From positions 1,674,001-1,738,000 of the forward strand of contig NZ_CP121684.1 in the NCBI RefSeq assembly GCF_029760935.1: a DNA stretch of 64,000 nt. The letters are read 5' to 3'. Each line of letters begins with the position of its first letter. Position 1 is the first letter of the stretch. The position numbers and the translations under genes were made by a program. The notes beneath the pieces were generated by a model. The model made no database searches. It worked only from the letters and a program-made list of their open reading frames with translations, and had not been told where the DNA came from. Origin of the DNA: Lysinibacter sp. HNR. Lineage in GTDB: Bacteria; Actinomycetota; Actinomycetes; Actinomycetales; Microbacteriaceae. Shown here piece by piece: positions 56,001 through 64,000 of this stretch.

Positions 56001-56404
56001 ATCACCGTGGAGTCTGGCTCACGCCCCACCAAAAGACTGCGCTCGCTCACAATGGAACTAGCAAAAGAGTTATAGGTGGAGACGGTGGGCTGATCGAGGA
56101 GGTCGTCGCCGCGCGCGGACGCCAGGCCGTGGGCAACAAGCTGATCAAGCCGCTTGGTGATGCGCTCGTCAAGCTCGCCTGCCGCCTTGCGAGTGAACGT
56201 GAGGCCCAGAACCTCTGACGGCTGCACCAGTTTATTCGCTACAAGCCACAAAACCCGATTGGCCATGGTTTCGGTTTTACCGCTTCCGGCACCGGCAATC
56301 ACAAGCGTGGGCGTACGAGGATCGGACTCAATCACGCGCACCTGCTGAGGGGTGGGCCTGGGCAGGCCCAGAGCATCCGCAATCTCGTGGGCGTTCACCG
56401 TCAT
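53093..56404 (-). CDS. adnB: ATP-dependent helicase-nuclease AdnB-like subunit
   Basis: This 1103-residue protein has an N-terminal UvrD-like motor (Walker A IAGAGSGKTETMANRV at about 36; LLDEYQDTSVVQ; GDPHQSIYGWRGAS) and a C-terminal PD-(D/E)XK nuclease domain with DWKTG (D about 1027) and QLQLALYRVAY. AdnAB resects double-strand breaks in actinobacteria in place of RecBCD. It overlaps adnA by 4 nt (ATGA). Motor and nuclease motifs both look intact. Confidence 0.93.
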   Translation of the reverse strand: MTVNAHEIADALGLPRPTPQQVRVIESDPRTPTLVIAGAGSGKTETMANRVLWLVANKLVQPSEVLGLTFTRKAAGELDERITKRLDQLVAHGLASARGDDLLDQPTVSTYNSFASSIVSERSLLVGREPDSTVIDESTAWRLARQTVVASEDTRLVSLDRSVGRITDAVLHLERAMRENLCTAEQILDIATEFERLLDLPISETGSKKTPYASVVTAVGEVSALHPLVALAERYTEEKRRRGFLEFSDQVALALEVCRRSKATVSDYRARHRVILLDEYQDTSVVQTWLLAELFANHGVMAVGDPHQSIYGWRGASSDNLNTFSTQFARGNSRILSLSTSWRNSRAVLDVANHLVTPLTQKSRVPVETLSARPEAPAGLVQTVYPETIEDEATAVARWMADQIARATPQSPVSGAVICRNRSIMSQFSDALTREGVPNRILGLGGLLSSPEVVDIVSMLRTVWFTDANSALIRTLSGPRWRIGVSDLAALHSAARWLVAHDWKLTPLSAEQQRIRRESLAPEDSASLIDALDAVAAATDDKHEMLRGFSREGLRRIREAGEVIATIRSRTSLSIADLVRIVEVELRLDTEVMAVTGHVGATGVDVKEAQKHARRNLDALYDVIANFVATNEDSTLPSFLSWLDHAERQDSFAARPEAPDPNAVQLITAHGAKGLEWDVVAVPRLCEGDFPSPSRSGAGWLRIGQLPDELKGDAASLPSLPWREVHTQKEFNDLLTEYKNQARERQEGEERRLIYVATTRARERLLLSGSFWAEQTRPRSPSRFLTELVQAGLVAEVPESSEYRENPLNSTQASFEWPGDPLGSRRPVVEDASAMVTQLRDSLSAEQLMRLITPDIRNDLILLLEERQRENTRGEGALLPQRITASGFKDFISNPDEIVRRMRRPVPQKPFAQTRLGTQFHEWVEQRYATPRGSAIPLLDDVFSPFIDPEHDIDGEASGAADGSHEGGSITLAQLQATFEASEWGDRQPVEVEREIHIPFAGRTLVCKIDAVYSQNIEGVEHFEIVDWKTGRAPRTEAEIAERQLQLALYRVAYATWKNIELDRVSVALYYVAENTIIRPTSLPSLEQMESIWFAAVSSQNQM

Positions 56405-59400
56405 CGAAAGCTCACCGCCCTCACGGTGTGAAGGGTACAGAGACCGAAATTATGCGGATTGCTACAGTGGCGGGCGATATTGGCGTGAAAAGATGCTCCC
56501 GCCATGCGCTCGGCCGCGGATGCCAGCCGTCCGCGAAACGCACTGAGCTCTTGCGGGCTAAGCGGGGCCTGTTCAACGGACTTATACGTTGCCAAATCGG
56601 GCGACACCACGATGAGCTTTGCCCCACCAGAGGTTGCCTGTGCGGGGATTCCCTCCAGGGCTCCCGACTCCAGCGCCAACTGATACGCAGAGAGCTGCGC
56701 GTTCTCCCCCACCGTCTTGGCGGTGACCCCCGGATTTCCCGTTTTAAGGTCAACAATCACAACTCTTCCGGAGAACATATCTGATTCTTCCTGTGGGTCA
56801 GGGGGGTAGATTTCAATCCTGTCGATGGCACCGCTAAGCCGCACCCGCTCCGAGATAACACGAAAAGACTGTTCCGCGGTGAGGAGTCGCCCGTGTGCCC
56901 GCTCAAACGCTCCCAGGTATTCAACAAGACGAACCACCATCTGACGCGCCCGCTCGTGCATACGCCGTTCTTCCCACTCGGCATCAAACGAAAGAGCGTT
57001 CCAACCCGCATCGACCTGAACCATAAGCGCCGAAACATTGGGGGTCTGCTCATGCTCCAGTGCTCGATGTACAAGCGTGCCCAATCCGGCAACAGCACTG
57101 GTGTCACCTCCTCCAAGGAACCCGATAGCCCAGTCGAGCTCACAGTTTTCTAGGGTCTCCAAACGGGACGGGCTCACCGACACAACACTGCTCTCGTCGG
57201 TGAGGTCTACAAGCGGTGTGTTGCTGCTCGGAGGAAGAATTCCGTACCACTCTTCCGGGTGTGCACCCGCAATGCCGTGGCGGGAGAGCAGTGCGAGCGC
57301 GGCCGCGGAGACCTGAAAATCGCGAGACTCTGCCTCTCCTGAGACATCCTGGGACCCGGCCATTTCTGAGTCCTTACGGGAGTTCACTAGCTGAGCCTCA
57401 AGGTTGCTGCGCAGAGTGCCCACCATTCCCCGAAGGCTCAGGGTACCGCTGGGAAGCTGCTGTGGGCCTTCTCCGGGAACCAGATTGAAAAATCGCGAGG
57501 GAAAGGAGTCTTCGTTATCGACCGCAACGATGACCACTCGTGAGGTTGCGCGAGAAAGCGCCTGGTTAAACATCCTGAGCTCATCGTGCAGAACCGTTCG
57601 CCTGTTGTGAGTGTCGGTGCTCGTGGCGTCGACAACGGGAACGGATCCGTTGCCCGTCGGAGAGTGCCCCGTACCGGTGACCCCCCGCTCACACAGCTCA
57701 ATGAGGGAGGTGACCGCCAGGAGAGATCCGCGCAGTCGCAGATTGGGCCACACCCCCTCCTGCACCCCCGACACGATAACCAGGTCAAAGCTACGACCGA
57801 TCACACCGTTGGGCGTGGTGACCGTCACACAGTCCTGCCTGGCCCTCGGGGCGAGGGTGTCCTCGGGAAGATCGCTCGACATAAGGAGCGTAATAAACGC
57901 ACGCGGATCACTCCCGGGAGAACGCTCCTCGTAGCGCTGAGCTGCAAAAAAGAGGGCCACAACAGCATCTAACGAACGATTTGCCTCGTCCGCAACAATT
58001 CCCGTGGAGCCCAGTGCCTGTTTCTCCCACACACGGGAAAGCTGAGAGGCATCCCAGGCCGCCCAGAGAATCTCTTCTATGCTGCCCTCGTGCGCAACTA
58101 AACGCGTTGCTCTCATAATCTTCTGTAGTTTTTCTGCGCGTCGGGCGGCTTCGGTATCGATGGTCAGAAAGCCCTGCGGGTCGAGAAATGCCTCCAACAG
58201 GAGCTCGTCGGCGGAGCGGATCTGCGCGGTAAAGACCCGCTCCCGCCGTGCGTCCTCTTCGCGTGAGGACACCGGCGATTCCGCGCCTTCTGCCGGCTCG
58301 ACGGAGGGTGCGTCCTCTTCGTGTGGAGACACCTTTTGCTGCATGCGTTCTTCGTGCAGGAGCGCCGCTCGCAAACGACGCAGGGCAATGTGGTCAAGAC
58401 CGCACAGGGGCCCGCGCAATAAACGCGCCAGTGACTCTGAGTCCAGCTTAGTTTCTCCCAGGGCAATGGAGGATACAAAGACCAGGTCGCGCACAATGGT
58501 GTGGTCTCGCAAAACTGTACCACCCGCCGTAACGGAGGTGGGAACATCAAGTGCCACGAGCGCTTCGGCCAACGCAGCGGCCTGACCTCGGCTTCGGCAG
58601 ATTACCGCCATCTTTGACCACTCAAGAGGCTCTGGGTTCTCAGGGAGCGAACCCGCTCCCAGGTGCTGTTCTCTCAGTAATCGGGCTATGGCCGCGGCTT
58701 CCTGGGAACCTGAAGGCACGGTTCCCAGGAGCACACTGTTGTTTTCTTGGGACTCTTCACGAACCGCAGGAGCAGCTCGCTGAATGCCCCATCCGGCCGC
58801 GCCGATGGCTCCGCTTACCCGTTGAATAAGCTCCCGAATCGTGGAACCGTGCCGGTAGACACTCATCAGTTCAAACGTATGCACTCTCTGATCCGCAACA
58901 AAGTTTTTCATCTGTGCAAGGAATTCGGGCTCGGCTCCCTGGAAAGCCCCCGTGGTGATGTCGGGGTCTCCCGCCGCAACAATGCTAACGCCGCGTCTGG
59001 CAAAAGCCGCAAGAAGCTCAATGGATGATCGGGTGAGTTCGTGCGCATCATCAATAAATATGGTTTGCAGTCTGGCTGCCTCACCCAGGATGCTGGCACG
59101 ATCCACGCCCGTCGTGACGGAATCAAGCAGGTCGGCGGCGGCTCGGTGAAACTGACTCAGGTCAAGCTCACCGGGGTGTCGTTCCGCCGCAGCCTCCCAG
59201 TAGAGAGGCATCAATTGTGCACACGCCACCCACTCGGGGCGGTTATGCGCGTTGCCGAGAGCTAAGAGTTCTTGCGTTGTAATGCGGTAGTCAACACACA
59301 CACGAATCAACTCACGCAATTGGTTACGAAATCCGCGTAGCGCCCTCACATCGGGGGTAAGCTCTCCGGGCCAGGGAAGTGCCAGAACCTGCTCTGTTGC

Positions 59401-59802
59401 CAACAGGCTCTCGATGAGCTGATCTTGGCTGGCACCGGTGAGTAACCGAGGGGGTTTTTGCCCAGCAAGAGAGCGCGCGGTGGTGACCATTTGTACCGCA
59501 AGAGAGGTGGAAGTTCGTGCTCGGGCCCCAGTGCTCGGCTGCTTTAAACGTGCATCAAGAGTGGCACGGAGGTGTGTAGCGCTGAGCCGAGTGGGAGAGA
59601 GCACTGTGATCTGGTCGGGAGAGAGACCATCACGCAATACGCGGTCAGCGTAAAGCCTCAGCAGTATCTCGGTTTTGCCCGAGCCCGGAGCCCCGACTAT
59701 CACCCCGTGCTGCCCATTTTGCAGGCCCAGAGCCGCCTGTTGGGAGACATCCCACTCAGACGGTTCTTCGCTTCTTTCGGCCATGCTCTCAATGCTACCC
59801 AT
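56401..59802 (-). CDS. adnA: ATP-dependent helicase-nuclease AdnA-like subunit
   Basis: This 1133-residue partner of AdnB has Walker A IVGAPGSGKTEILLRL, SF1 motor motifs and a C-terminal nuclease domain with VDLKTG (D about 1018) and QLSAYQLALE. Cysteines in LENCELDWA and HCSNPHNFGLC may be part of an iron-sulfur staple, but only three are visible. A charged insert at about residues 490-518 contains a local duplication. ATG 59802 has GGAGG 5 nt upstream; ATG 59784 is an alternative. A divergent DUF3107 gene starts 109 nt away. Confidence 0.92.
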   Translation of the reverse strand: MGSIESMAERSEEPSEWDVSQQAALGLQNGQHGVIVGAPGSGKTEILLRLYADRVLRDGLSPDQITVLSPTRLSATHLRATLDARLKQPSTGARARTSTSLAVQMVTTARSLAGQKPPRLLTGASQDQLIESLLATEQVLALPWPGELTPDVRALRGFRNQLRELIRVCVDYRITTQELLALGNAHNRPEWVACAQLMPLYWEAAAERHPGELDLSQFHRAAADLLDSVTTGVDRASILGEAARLQTIFIDDAHELTRSSIELLAAFARRGVSIVAAGDPDITTGAFQGAEPEFLAQMKNFVADQRVHTFELMSVYRHGSTIRELIQRVSGAIGAAGWGIQRAAPAVREESQENNSVLLGTVPSGSQEAAAIARLLREQHLGAGSLPENPEPLEWSKMAVICRSRGQAAALAEALVALDVPTSVTAGGTVLRDHTIVRDLVFVSSIALGETKLDSESLARLLRGPLCGLDHIALRRLRAALLHEERMQQKVSPHEEDAPSVEPAEGAESPVSSREEDARRERVFTAQIRSADELLLEAFLDPQGFLTIDTEAARRAEKLQKIMRATRLVAHEGSIEEILWAAWDASQLSRVWEKQALGSTGIVADEANRSLDAVVALFFAAQRYEERSPGSDPRAFITLLMSSDLPEDTLAPRARQDCVTVTTPNGVIGRSFDLVIVSGVQEGVWPNLRLRGSLLAVTSLIELCERGVTGTGHSPTGNGSVPVVDATSTDTHNRRTVLHDELRMFNQALSRATSRVVIVAVDNEDSFPSRFFNLVPGEGPQQLPSGTLSLRGMVGTLRSNLEAQLVNSRKDSEMAGSQDVSGEAESRDFQVSAAALALLSRHGIAGAHPEEWYGILPPSSNTPLVDLTDESSVVSVSPSRLETLENCELDWAIGFLGGGDTSAVAGLGTLVHRALEHEQTPNVSALMVQVDAGWNALSFDAEWEERRMHERARQMVVRLVEYLGAFERAHGRLLTAEQSFRVISERVRLSGAIDRIEIYPPDPQEESDMFSGRVVIVDLKTGNPGVTAKTVGENAQLSAYQLALESGALEGIPAQATSGGAKLIVVSPDLATYKSVEQAPLSPQELSAFRGRLASAAERMAGASFHANIARHCSNPHNFGLCTLHTVRAVSFR
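58249..58334 (-). repeat. 60-nt-spaced direct repeat inside adnA
   Basis: Two near-identical 26-nt copies, at 58249-58274 and 58309-58334, begin GTGCGTCCTCTTCG and end GACACC. They are exactly 60 nt (20 codons) apart and in frame, encoding the related HEEDAPS and REEDARR segments of a linker. Confidence 0.75.
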
Positions 59803-59826
59803 CACAACCTCCGCAACGTATTTAGC

Positions 59827-59855
59827 TTGACGGTGATTGTCGCGTACCCTAGTCA
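59827..59855 (+). promoter_or_regulatory. Promoter of the DUF3107 gene
   Basis: TTGACG (59827-59832) and TAGTCA (59850-59855) are 17 nt apart, about 55 nt before the DUF3107 start and divergent from adnA. Confidence 0.5.
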
Positions 59856-59910
59856 TAGGCACAGCGCTTCATCATCTGTGTCACTGCGTACACGCTACGA
59901 AAGGCATCCC

Positions 59911-60135
59911 GTGGAAATCCGTATTGGCATCATTAACACTCCTCGTGAAATCTCCTTCGAGACAGACGAGTCCGCCGAAAGTTTTGAGGCAACCATCAAT
60001 ACTGCCCTGGAGGCGGGCAAACCCGTAGTTCGACTCACAGATTCCAAGGGGCGTATCTACCTGGTTCACACCGGCTCAATCGCCTATGTCGAGATCGGTA
60101 ATGATACCGCCCGCAGGGTCGGGTTTGTGGGGTAA
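59911..60135 (+). CDS. DUF3107 domain protein
   Basis: This 74-residue protein starts at GTG 59911 (VEIRIGIINTPREISFETDE) with AAAGG 7 nt upstream and ends EIGNDTARRVGFVG. It fits the small actinobacterial DUF3107 family (mycobacterial TB9.4-like). ATP-binding has been suggested for some members, which I cannot confirm. It is followed after 3 nt by a membrane-protein gene. Confidence 0.85.
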   Translation: MEIRIGIINTPREISFETDESAESFEATINTALEAGKPVVRLTDSKGRIYLVHTGSIAYVEIGNDTARRVGFVG

Positions 60136-60138
60136 CCC

Positions 60139-60429
60139 GTGGAACTCATCTTTATCGTTGTCATCGGTCTTGTTATCGGGTTAGCGGCTCGTTACTTTAT
60201 TCCCGGACGCCACACCTATGGGGTAGGGGCGCAACTGGGACTTGGTGCAGCCGTCGCATCAGCGGTCTGGGTTCTTCTCACCGTTGCAGGAATGCCCTGG
60301 GACGGGTTCTGGATCTGGGCCATCACCCCGGTGATCACGGCAGGAGCCTGCACCGCCTACGGAATTGTTGTTCCGCGGCTGCGCCTTGCCCACGACGAAA
60401 CGCGCCACCTGGAACTCTCAAGGGCTTAA
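60139..60429 (+). CDS. Small three-helix membrane protein
   Basis: This 96-residue protein has three hydrophobic segments (about 2-19, 29-49, 57-77) and a short charged tail (RLRLAHDETRHLELSRA). The N-terminus (GLVIGLAARYFIPGRHTYG) recalls YeaQ/YmgE-type transglycosylase-associated proteins, weakly. The GTG start is 3 nt after the DUF3107 stop, so the two are co-transcribed. The function is unknown. Confidence 0.75.
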   Translation: MELIFIVVIGLVIGLAARYFIPGRHTYGVGAQLGLGAAVASAVWVLLTVAGMPWDGFWIWAITPVITAGACTAYGIVVPRLRLAHDETRHLELSRA

Positions 60430-60464
60430 TAGTAGTACTGTGACATTGGATGCCCGGGTAGCAT

Positions 60465-61184
60465 CTACGCGGTGAGGCCCAGGGCATCCATTCTTTTAAT
60501 GTGGGTTGAGATAAGTTCGGTAAATACCGGTTCGATCTTCTTCTCGTCGTCATCCGAATTGTCACTCAATACAAGCGTTGAACGGGCCACCAGGAGCGAG
60601 TCCCCCACGAGCCTCCGCCCCCACAGGGCTAAGCGATCACCATTCTTGGGGTTATCGCGAATTGCACGCTCCAGAAGCATCGCCACCTCAGACCTTCCGG
60701 AATCGGAACTAAGAATCTCCGCCGCGCTGTCACCGTATTTATCATCGAGTCCTCGCGCCAATTGCGAAAAGAAATCCTCAAAAAATCCACCGCACAGATA
60801 AACAAGCAGTAAAAGCTCATTCCAATTTGCAGGACTGACCCGATCAGTGTAGCGATTAATTGAGTGCGAGTACGGCTCCATAACCGTAGCCGGGTCTCTT
60901 TGCCGCCGACGAAGCTCCGCAGCAAACTCCTTGTATTTATTGAGCGAAAGGCCCGCAGCGTTGCTTAAAACCTCCTTGGCAACCAGATCGGGGGCATCAG
61001 CCACGGCACGCGACGCTGCCTCGTAGATCTCCAATTGCAGGTAGGAAACTAGCCCAAGGTACGGGATAATTCCTGGGGCTAATTCAGCGAGATCGACCTT
61101 CGCAGCAGCACTAATTTCGTCGCGAGACCGCAAGCGATGAGCTGCGGTGGGCGTCGAACGCCGCTTACGAAACCAAGAAAACAC
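60465..61184 (-). CDS. Ferritin-like MiaE-type hydroxylase family protein
   Basis: This 239-residue helical protein has spaced acidic and tyrosine residues (LQLEIYEAASRAVADAPDL and NELLLLVYLCGGFFEDFFSQL) of the ferritin-like family annotated as tRNA-(MS2IO6A)-hydroxylase-like in actinobacteria. A di-iron centre is likely but tRNA modification is unproven. GTG 61184 has a TAAACT ending 6 nt upstream and GAGAAGG overlapping the start, so it is leaderless or weakly led. It is divergent from the DEAD-box gene. Confidence 0.8.
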   Translation of the reverse strand: MFSWFRKRRSTPTAAHRLRSRDEISAAAKVDLAELAPGIIPYLGLVSYLQLEIYEAASRAVADAPDLVAKEVLSNAAGLSLNKYKEFAAELRRRQRDPATVMEPYSHSINRYTDRVSPANWNELLLLVYLCGGFFEDFFSQLARGLDDKYGDSAAEILSSDSGRSEVAMLLERAIRDNPKNGDRLALWGRRLVGDSLLVARSTLVLSDNSDDDEKKIEPVFTELISTHIKRMDALGLTA

Positions 61185-61316
61185 CTTCTCAGTTTACCGG
61201 CTCTCACAGGAAGGGAGAACTACACTGGAAAGGAATGTGTACCGCCGATGGAGCGACCACTCTACGCCCGAGACAAAAACGGCGTAGCCAAAAAATAATC
61301 GAATAGGCATTTTAGA

Positions 61317-62777
61317 GTGACTACTTTCTCAGAACTTGGCATTGAGCAGGACATTGTTGCTGCCCTCGCCAGCACAGGTATCGTTGATGCTTTCCCCATC
61401 CAAGAACAAACAATTCCGTTAGCCCTTGCTGGTCAAGACATTATTGGCGAGGCAAAAACCGGAACCGGTAAAACGTTTGCCTTTGGCCTCCCCCTGTTCC
61501 AGCGCATCGGTGCAACACCCGAACCCGGAGTGCGGGCCCTCGTGGTGGTTCCCACCCGCGAATTGGCCATGCAGGTGACAGAGGATCTAATTCTCGCCGC
61601 CTCCAACCGCCAGGTTGCCATTGCGTCAATTTATGGTGGAAAAGCCTACGAGGGCCAGGTTGAACAGCTCAAAGCCGGCGCACAGATTGTTGTGGGTACA
61701 CCGGGTCGACTGCTTGACCTGGTGGGTCAGCGGCTACTTAACCTGAGCGGTGTGCGCGAAATGGTTCTCGACGAGGCCGATAAAATGCTTGATCTCGGCT
61801 TCCTTCCCGATATTGAAAAATTATTCTCCCAGGTCCCGGCGGATCGCCGCCACACAATGCTTTTCTCTGCCACCATGCCCGGACCGATCATCGCGCTGGC
61901 CCGTCGCTTCATGTCTAAACCGGTTCATATCCGGGCAACCAACCCCGAGGAGGGGCTCACCCAAGCCAATATTCAGCACCTTGTCTATCGCGCCCACCAG
62001 CTCGATAAGGACGAGGTCATTGCTCGCATCCTTATGGCTGAGGGACGGGGTAAAACAGTCGTCTTCACCCGCACCAAACGGGCGGCAGCCAAGCTTGTTG
62101 ACGAGCTTAACGACCGAGGGTTTAACGCGGCAGCCGTGCACGGTGATCTCAATCAAGAACAGCGTGAGCGCGCAATGCAGGCGTTTAAATCGGGTAAGAA
62201 AGACGTTCTTATCGCCACCGACGTCGCCGCTCGCGGAATCGACGTAGACGACGTTACCCATGTGATCAATCACACTATTCCCGAGGATGAGAAAACCTAT
62301 CTCCACCGGGTCGGACGCACCGGACGTGCTGGACGCACCGGAATCGCCGTAACCTTTGTGGATTGGGAAGATCTTCACAAGTGGGCGCTCATTAATAAGG
62401 CACTCGAGTTCAACCAGCCGGAGCCCGTTGAAACCTACTCTTCGTCGCCTCACCTCTACAGCGATCTCAATATTCCCGAAAGCGCTACCGGACGACTCAA
62501 GCCGCCCGCCTCGCAGGAACCTGCGCCGCGCGAAAACTCACGTCGCCGCAGCGGATTACAGCGCACGAATCCCAAACAAGGCGAATCGAGAGGCACCTCC
62601 AGAGACCCGAAAAACTCGGGAACCAACCGTTCACGCACACAGAAGAGCGAACCCTCGCAGGGGTCTAACTCAGCATCACAAGACGATCCAGCGACCACAG
62701 CTCAGCAACCTCGTGTACGCCGTCGCCGTCGCCGACACCACGGCACGGCAGAGGGCTCTGCATCCCCCGCCGAATAA
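61317..62777 (+). CDS. DEAD-box RNA helicase
   Basis: This 486-residue helicase has the Q motif FPIQEQTIP, motif I AKTGTGKT, LVVVPTRELA (Ia), VLDEADKMLD (II), FSATMP (III), VATDVAARGIDV-like IATDVAARGIDV (V) and HRVGRTGRAGRTG (VI). An intrinsically disordered Arg/Ser/Gln-rich tail follows from residue 395, ending with VRRRRRRHHG; this may bind RNA. It belongs to the RhlE/DeaD group. GTG 61317 has TAGGCA 7 nt upstream and no clear Shine-Dalgarno. Confidence 0.94.
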   Translation: MTTFSELGIEQDIVAALASTGIVDAFPIQEQTIPLALAGQDIIGEAKTGTGKTFAFGLPLFQRIGATPEPGVRALVVVPTRELAMQVTEDLILAASNRQVAIASIYGGKAYEGQVEQLKAGAQIVVGTPGRLLDLVGQRLLNLSGVREMVLDEADKMLDLGFLPDIEKLFSQVPADRRHTMLFSATMPGPIIALARRFMSKPVHIRATNPEEGLTQANIQHLVYRAHQLDKDEVIARILMAEGRGKTVVFTRTKRAAAKLVDELNDRGFNAAAVHGDLNQEQRERAMQAFKSGKKDVLIATDVAARGIDVDDVTHVINHTIPEDEKTYLHRVGRTGRAGRTGIAVTFVDWEDLHKWALINKALEFNQPEPVETYSSSPHLYSDLNIPESATGRLKPPASQEPAPRENSRRRSGLQRTNPKQGESRGTSRDPKNSGTNRSRTQKSEPSQGSNSASQDDPATTAQQPRVRRRRRRHHGTAEGSASPAE

Positions 62778-62923
62778 GCTCCCCGTCGTGGGTGCGTTCC
62801 CCGAGGCCCAGGCGATACACAAGCAAATGTAATCTTCACTCCAGCGCCCCTCCCTGCTGCTAACCTGATCAAATATGTACCATCAGAGGTTCCCCTAAAA
62901 CCTCTCCTCGTAAGGCGGTTTGC

Positions 62924-63799
62924 ATGACCAATACACCCACATCACTGAACGATCTAGTTGATGACGCAATCTTTCTCTCAGCAGAAACCCAATTGCTCGT
63001 TCAGAATCGCTGGGGTGGATTAAGCTGGAGTGTAGACACGCACACGCCATCATTTGTCTTCGAGGGAACACCTCCCACGGTCTTCCGCCCACACATTCTG
63101 GGATTTTCAACCGTCACGCCTCAACGCTGGGCATGGGGCTGGGATAGCAGCGATTTCTCCGAGGATACAATCTCTCTCGTCAAAAGCCTCCGCGAAAAGA
63201 TACTCTCGCTTGATATCCCCGAGTTATCCACACAAGACGAGTCTGAATGGGACAGTCTTCCCCTCCGAATTACAATCGCAATCAAGGCTCTCACCGGCCA
63301 CGCTATACACGTTGCGGCCAAAATAGGCGACAACAATACTCACGTATGGATGCTCCTCGAAGATCCAAAATTCGCACTGCCCGATCCCACTGCAGCTACG
63401 ATTGCCCAAGCCATTCGTGAGGGAAGCACAGGATCATACGTTACCGATATTCAACGCGCCCTCACCGCGTATGCCACACAGCGTAGGCTCCCTCTTCGCT
63501 GGGACACCCCGTCACCGCTCATCACGGTGGCTACTCTTACCATCTCCGAGAGCGCTGCTGTCCGTGTGGAGATCAACGAGCACGGCCGTGTTTCACGAGT
63601 CTCAGATCTGCCGACCACCCAGAACAGCGCTGCAAAGAGTGGGGAAGCTGCAGCCCCGCAACAGCTTAGCAACGCTCAACACACACCCGACCCGCAAGAC
63701 GACACTCCGCAACAGCGAGCCGATGCCCCCCAGCGTACCCCCGATCCGCAGGACAGGCAGCAACGAGGGTTCTTTGGTCGTCTCTTTGGTGGGCGTTAA
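62924..63799 (+). CDS. DUF6882-like protein of unknown function
   Basis: This 291-residue soluble protein contains GFSTVTPQRWAWGWDSSDF, a tryptophan-rich core like DUF6882 family proteins. A second segment (ALTGHAIHVAAKIGDNNTHVWMLL) follows. The last 80 residues are Gln/Pro/Asp-rich with two TPDPQD repeats, ending in RGFFGRLFGGR, possibly an amphipathic membrane-targeting helix. AAGG lies 8 nt before ATG 62924. The function is unknown. Confidence 0.75.
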   Translation: MTNTPTSLNDLVDDAIFLSAETQLLVQNRWGGLSWSVDTHTPSFVFEGTPPTVFRPHILGFSTVTPQRWAWGWDSSDFSEDTISLVKSLREKILSLDIPELSTQDESEWDSLPLRITIAIKALTGHAIHVAAKIGDNNTHVWMLLEDPKFALPDPTAATIAQAIREGSTGSYVTDIQRALTAYATQRRLPLRWDTPSPLITVATLTISESAAVRVEINEHGRVSRVSDLPTTQNSAAKSGEAAAPQQLSNAQHTPDPQDDTPQQRADAPQRTPDPQDRQQRGFFGRLFGGR

Positions 63800-63801
63800 A
63801 A

Positions 63802-64000
63802 CTAGCGTTTTTTCCCAGCATCCGTCGCCATTTTACGGACTATAGACGCATCGGTTGCGCAATCGCCCAGGCGATTTTCTTTGCCCGCACCGTGATAATC
63901 GCTCGATCCGGTCACCATCAAACCTAACCGCTCCGAGGCGCTCCTCAGTGGGGGAAGCCACTCGCGACGATTCTCCGGATGGTCAAGCTCAATGCCGTAC
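63802..64000 (-). CDS. PHP-domain phosphoesterase, C-terminal part (truncated by window edge)
   Basis: Reading the minus strand from the edge gives 65 residues ending at a TAG at 63802-63804, including GLMVTGSSDYHGAGKENRLG, the C-terminal metal-binding motif (SDYHG) of PHP-domain nucleoside monophosphate/oligoribonuclease-type phosphoesterases (TrpH/YciV-like). The N-terminal domain lies beyond 64000. It converges with the DUF6882-like gene with a 2-nt gap. Confidence 0.8.
   Translation of the reverse strand, partial: YGIELDHPENRREWLPPLRSASERLGLMVTGSSDYHGAGKENRLGDCATDASIVRKMATDAGKKR

Noticed and set aside
59572-59910. Upstream in-frame extension of the DUF3107 gene
   Set aside because: The extension runs antisense through adnA. 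The GTG at 59911 has a Shine-Dalgarno and gives the family N-terminus.

Overview
The window looks like chromosomal core DNA of a moderate-GC actinobacterium, most probably a member of Microbacteriaceae. The evidence is an ANTAR response regulator of the PdtaR type, an AdnAB helicase-nuclease pair, paired ClpP proteases, an HGxxPAAW protein, the actinobacterial Trp-operon membrane protein, a DUF3107 protein, a long C-terminally extended Lgt, and a his/trp/lgt/gltBD gene order typical of that family. Family placement is inference; no rRNA gene is present.

Layout: (1) 1-1.1 kb, two tandem small DUF5684-type membrane proteins. (2) 1.4-9 kb, rpsA, polA, a hotdog thioesterase, the ANTAR regulator, tRNA-Leu and pyk. 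(3) 9-27.4 kb, a long minus-strand run of metabolism and translation genes: gltD/gltB, lgt, trpA-trpB-trpC, HGxxPAAW protein, Trp-associated membrane protein, trpE, hisI-hisF-hisG-hisE, rpe, rsmB, fmt. Many of these overlap by 4-14 nt, which suggests co-transcription. (4) 27.5-36 kb, an accessory segment: a secreted beta-helix protein, a dinucleotide-binding oxidoreductase, and a complete oligopeptide-type ABC importer (lipoprotein, two permeases, fused double ATPase) divergent from a TetR regulator. (5) 36-46.3 kb, valS, a small acidic protein, a KimA-like APC transporter, clpX-clpP2-clpP1, tig and tRNA-Pro. (6) 46.5-49 kb, tRNA-Gly and a 704-residue collagen-like surface or secreted protein encoded by highly repetitive DNA. 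(7) 49-60 kb, DNA repair: a UvrD-type helicase lacking HRDC, a NudC-like Nudix hydrolase without its zinc ligands, a phosphotransferase-fold protein that has lost its catalytic residues, and adnA-adnB. (8) 60-64 kb, DUF3107, a membrane protein, a MiaE-like ferritin-fold protein, a DEAD-box helicase, a DUF6882-like protein and the end of a PHP-domain gene.

I found no CRISPR array, insertion sequence, prophage or clear new defence system. The observations most worth following are the putative pseudokinase next to the Nudix gene, the collagen-like gene with its repeat array, a near-consensus ClgR box upstream of clpP1, a recurring -10-like hexamer 6-7 nt before several start codons (probable leaderless transcription), the histone-H1-like tail on trigger factor, and the operator-like dyads between the TetR gene and the peptide importer.
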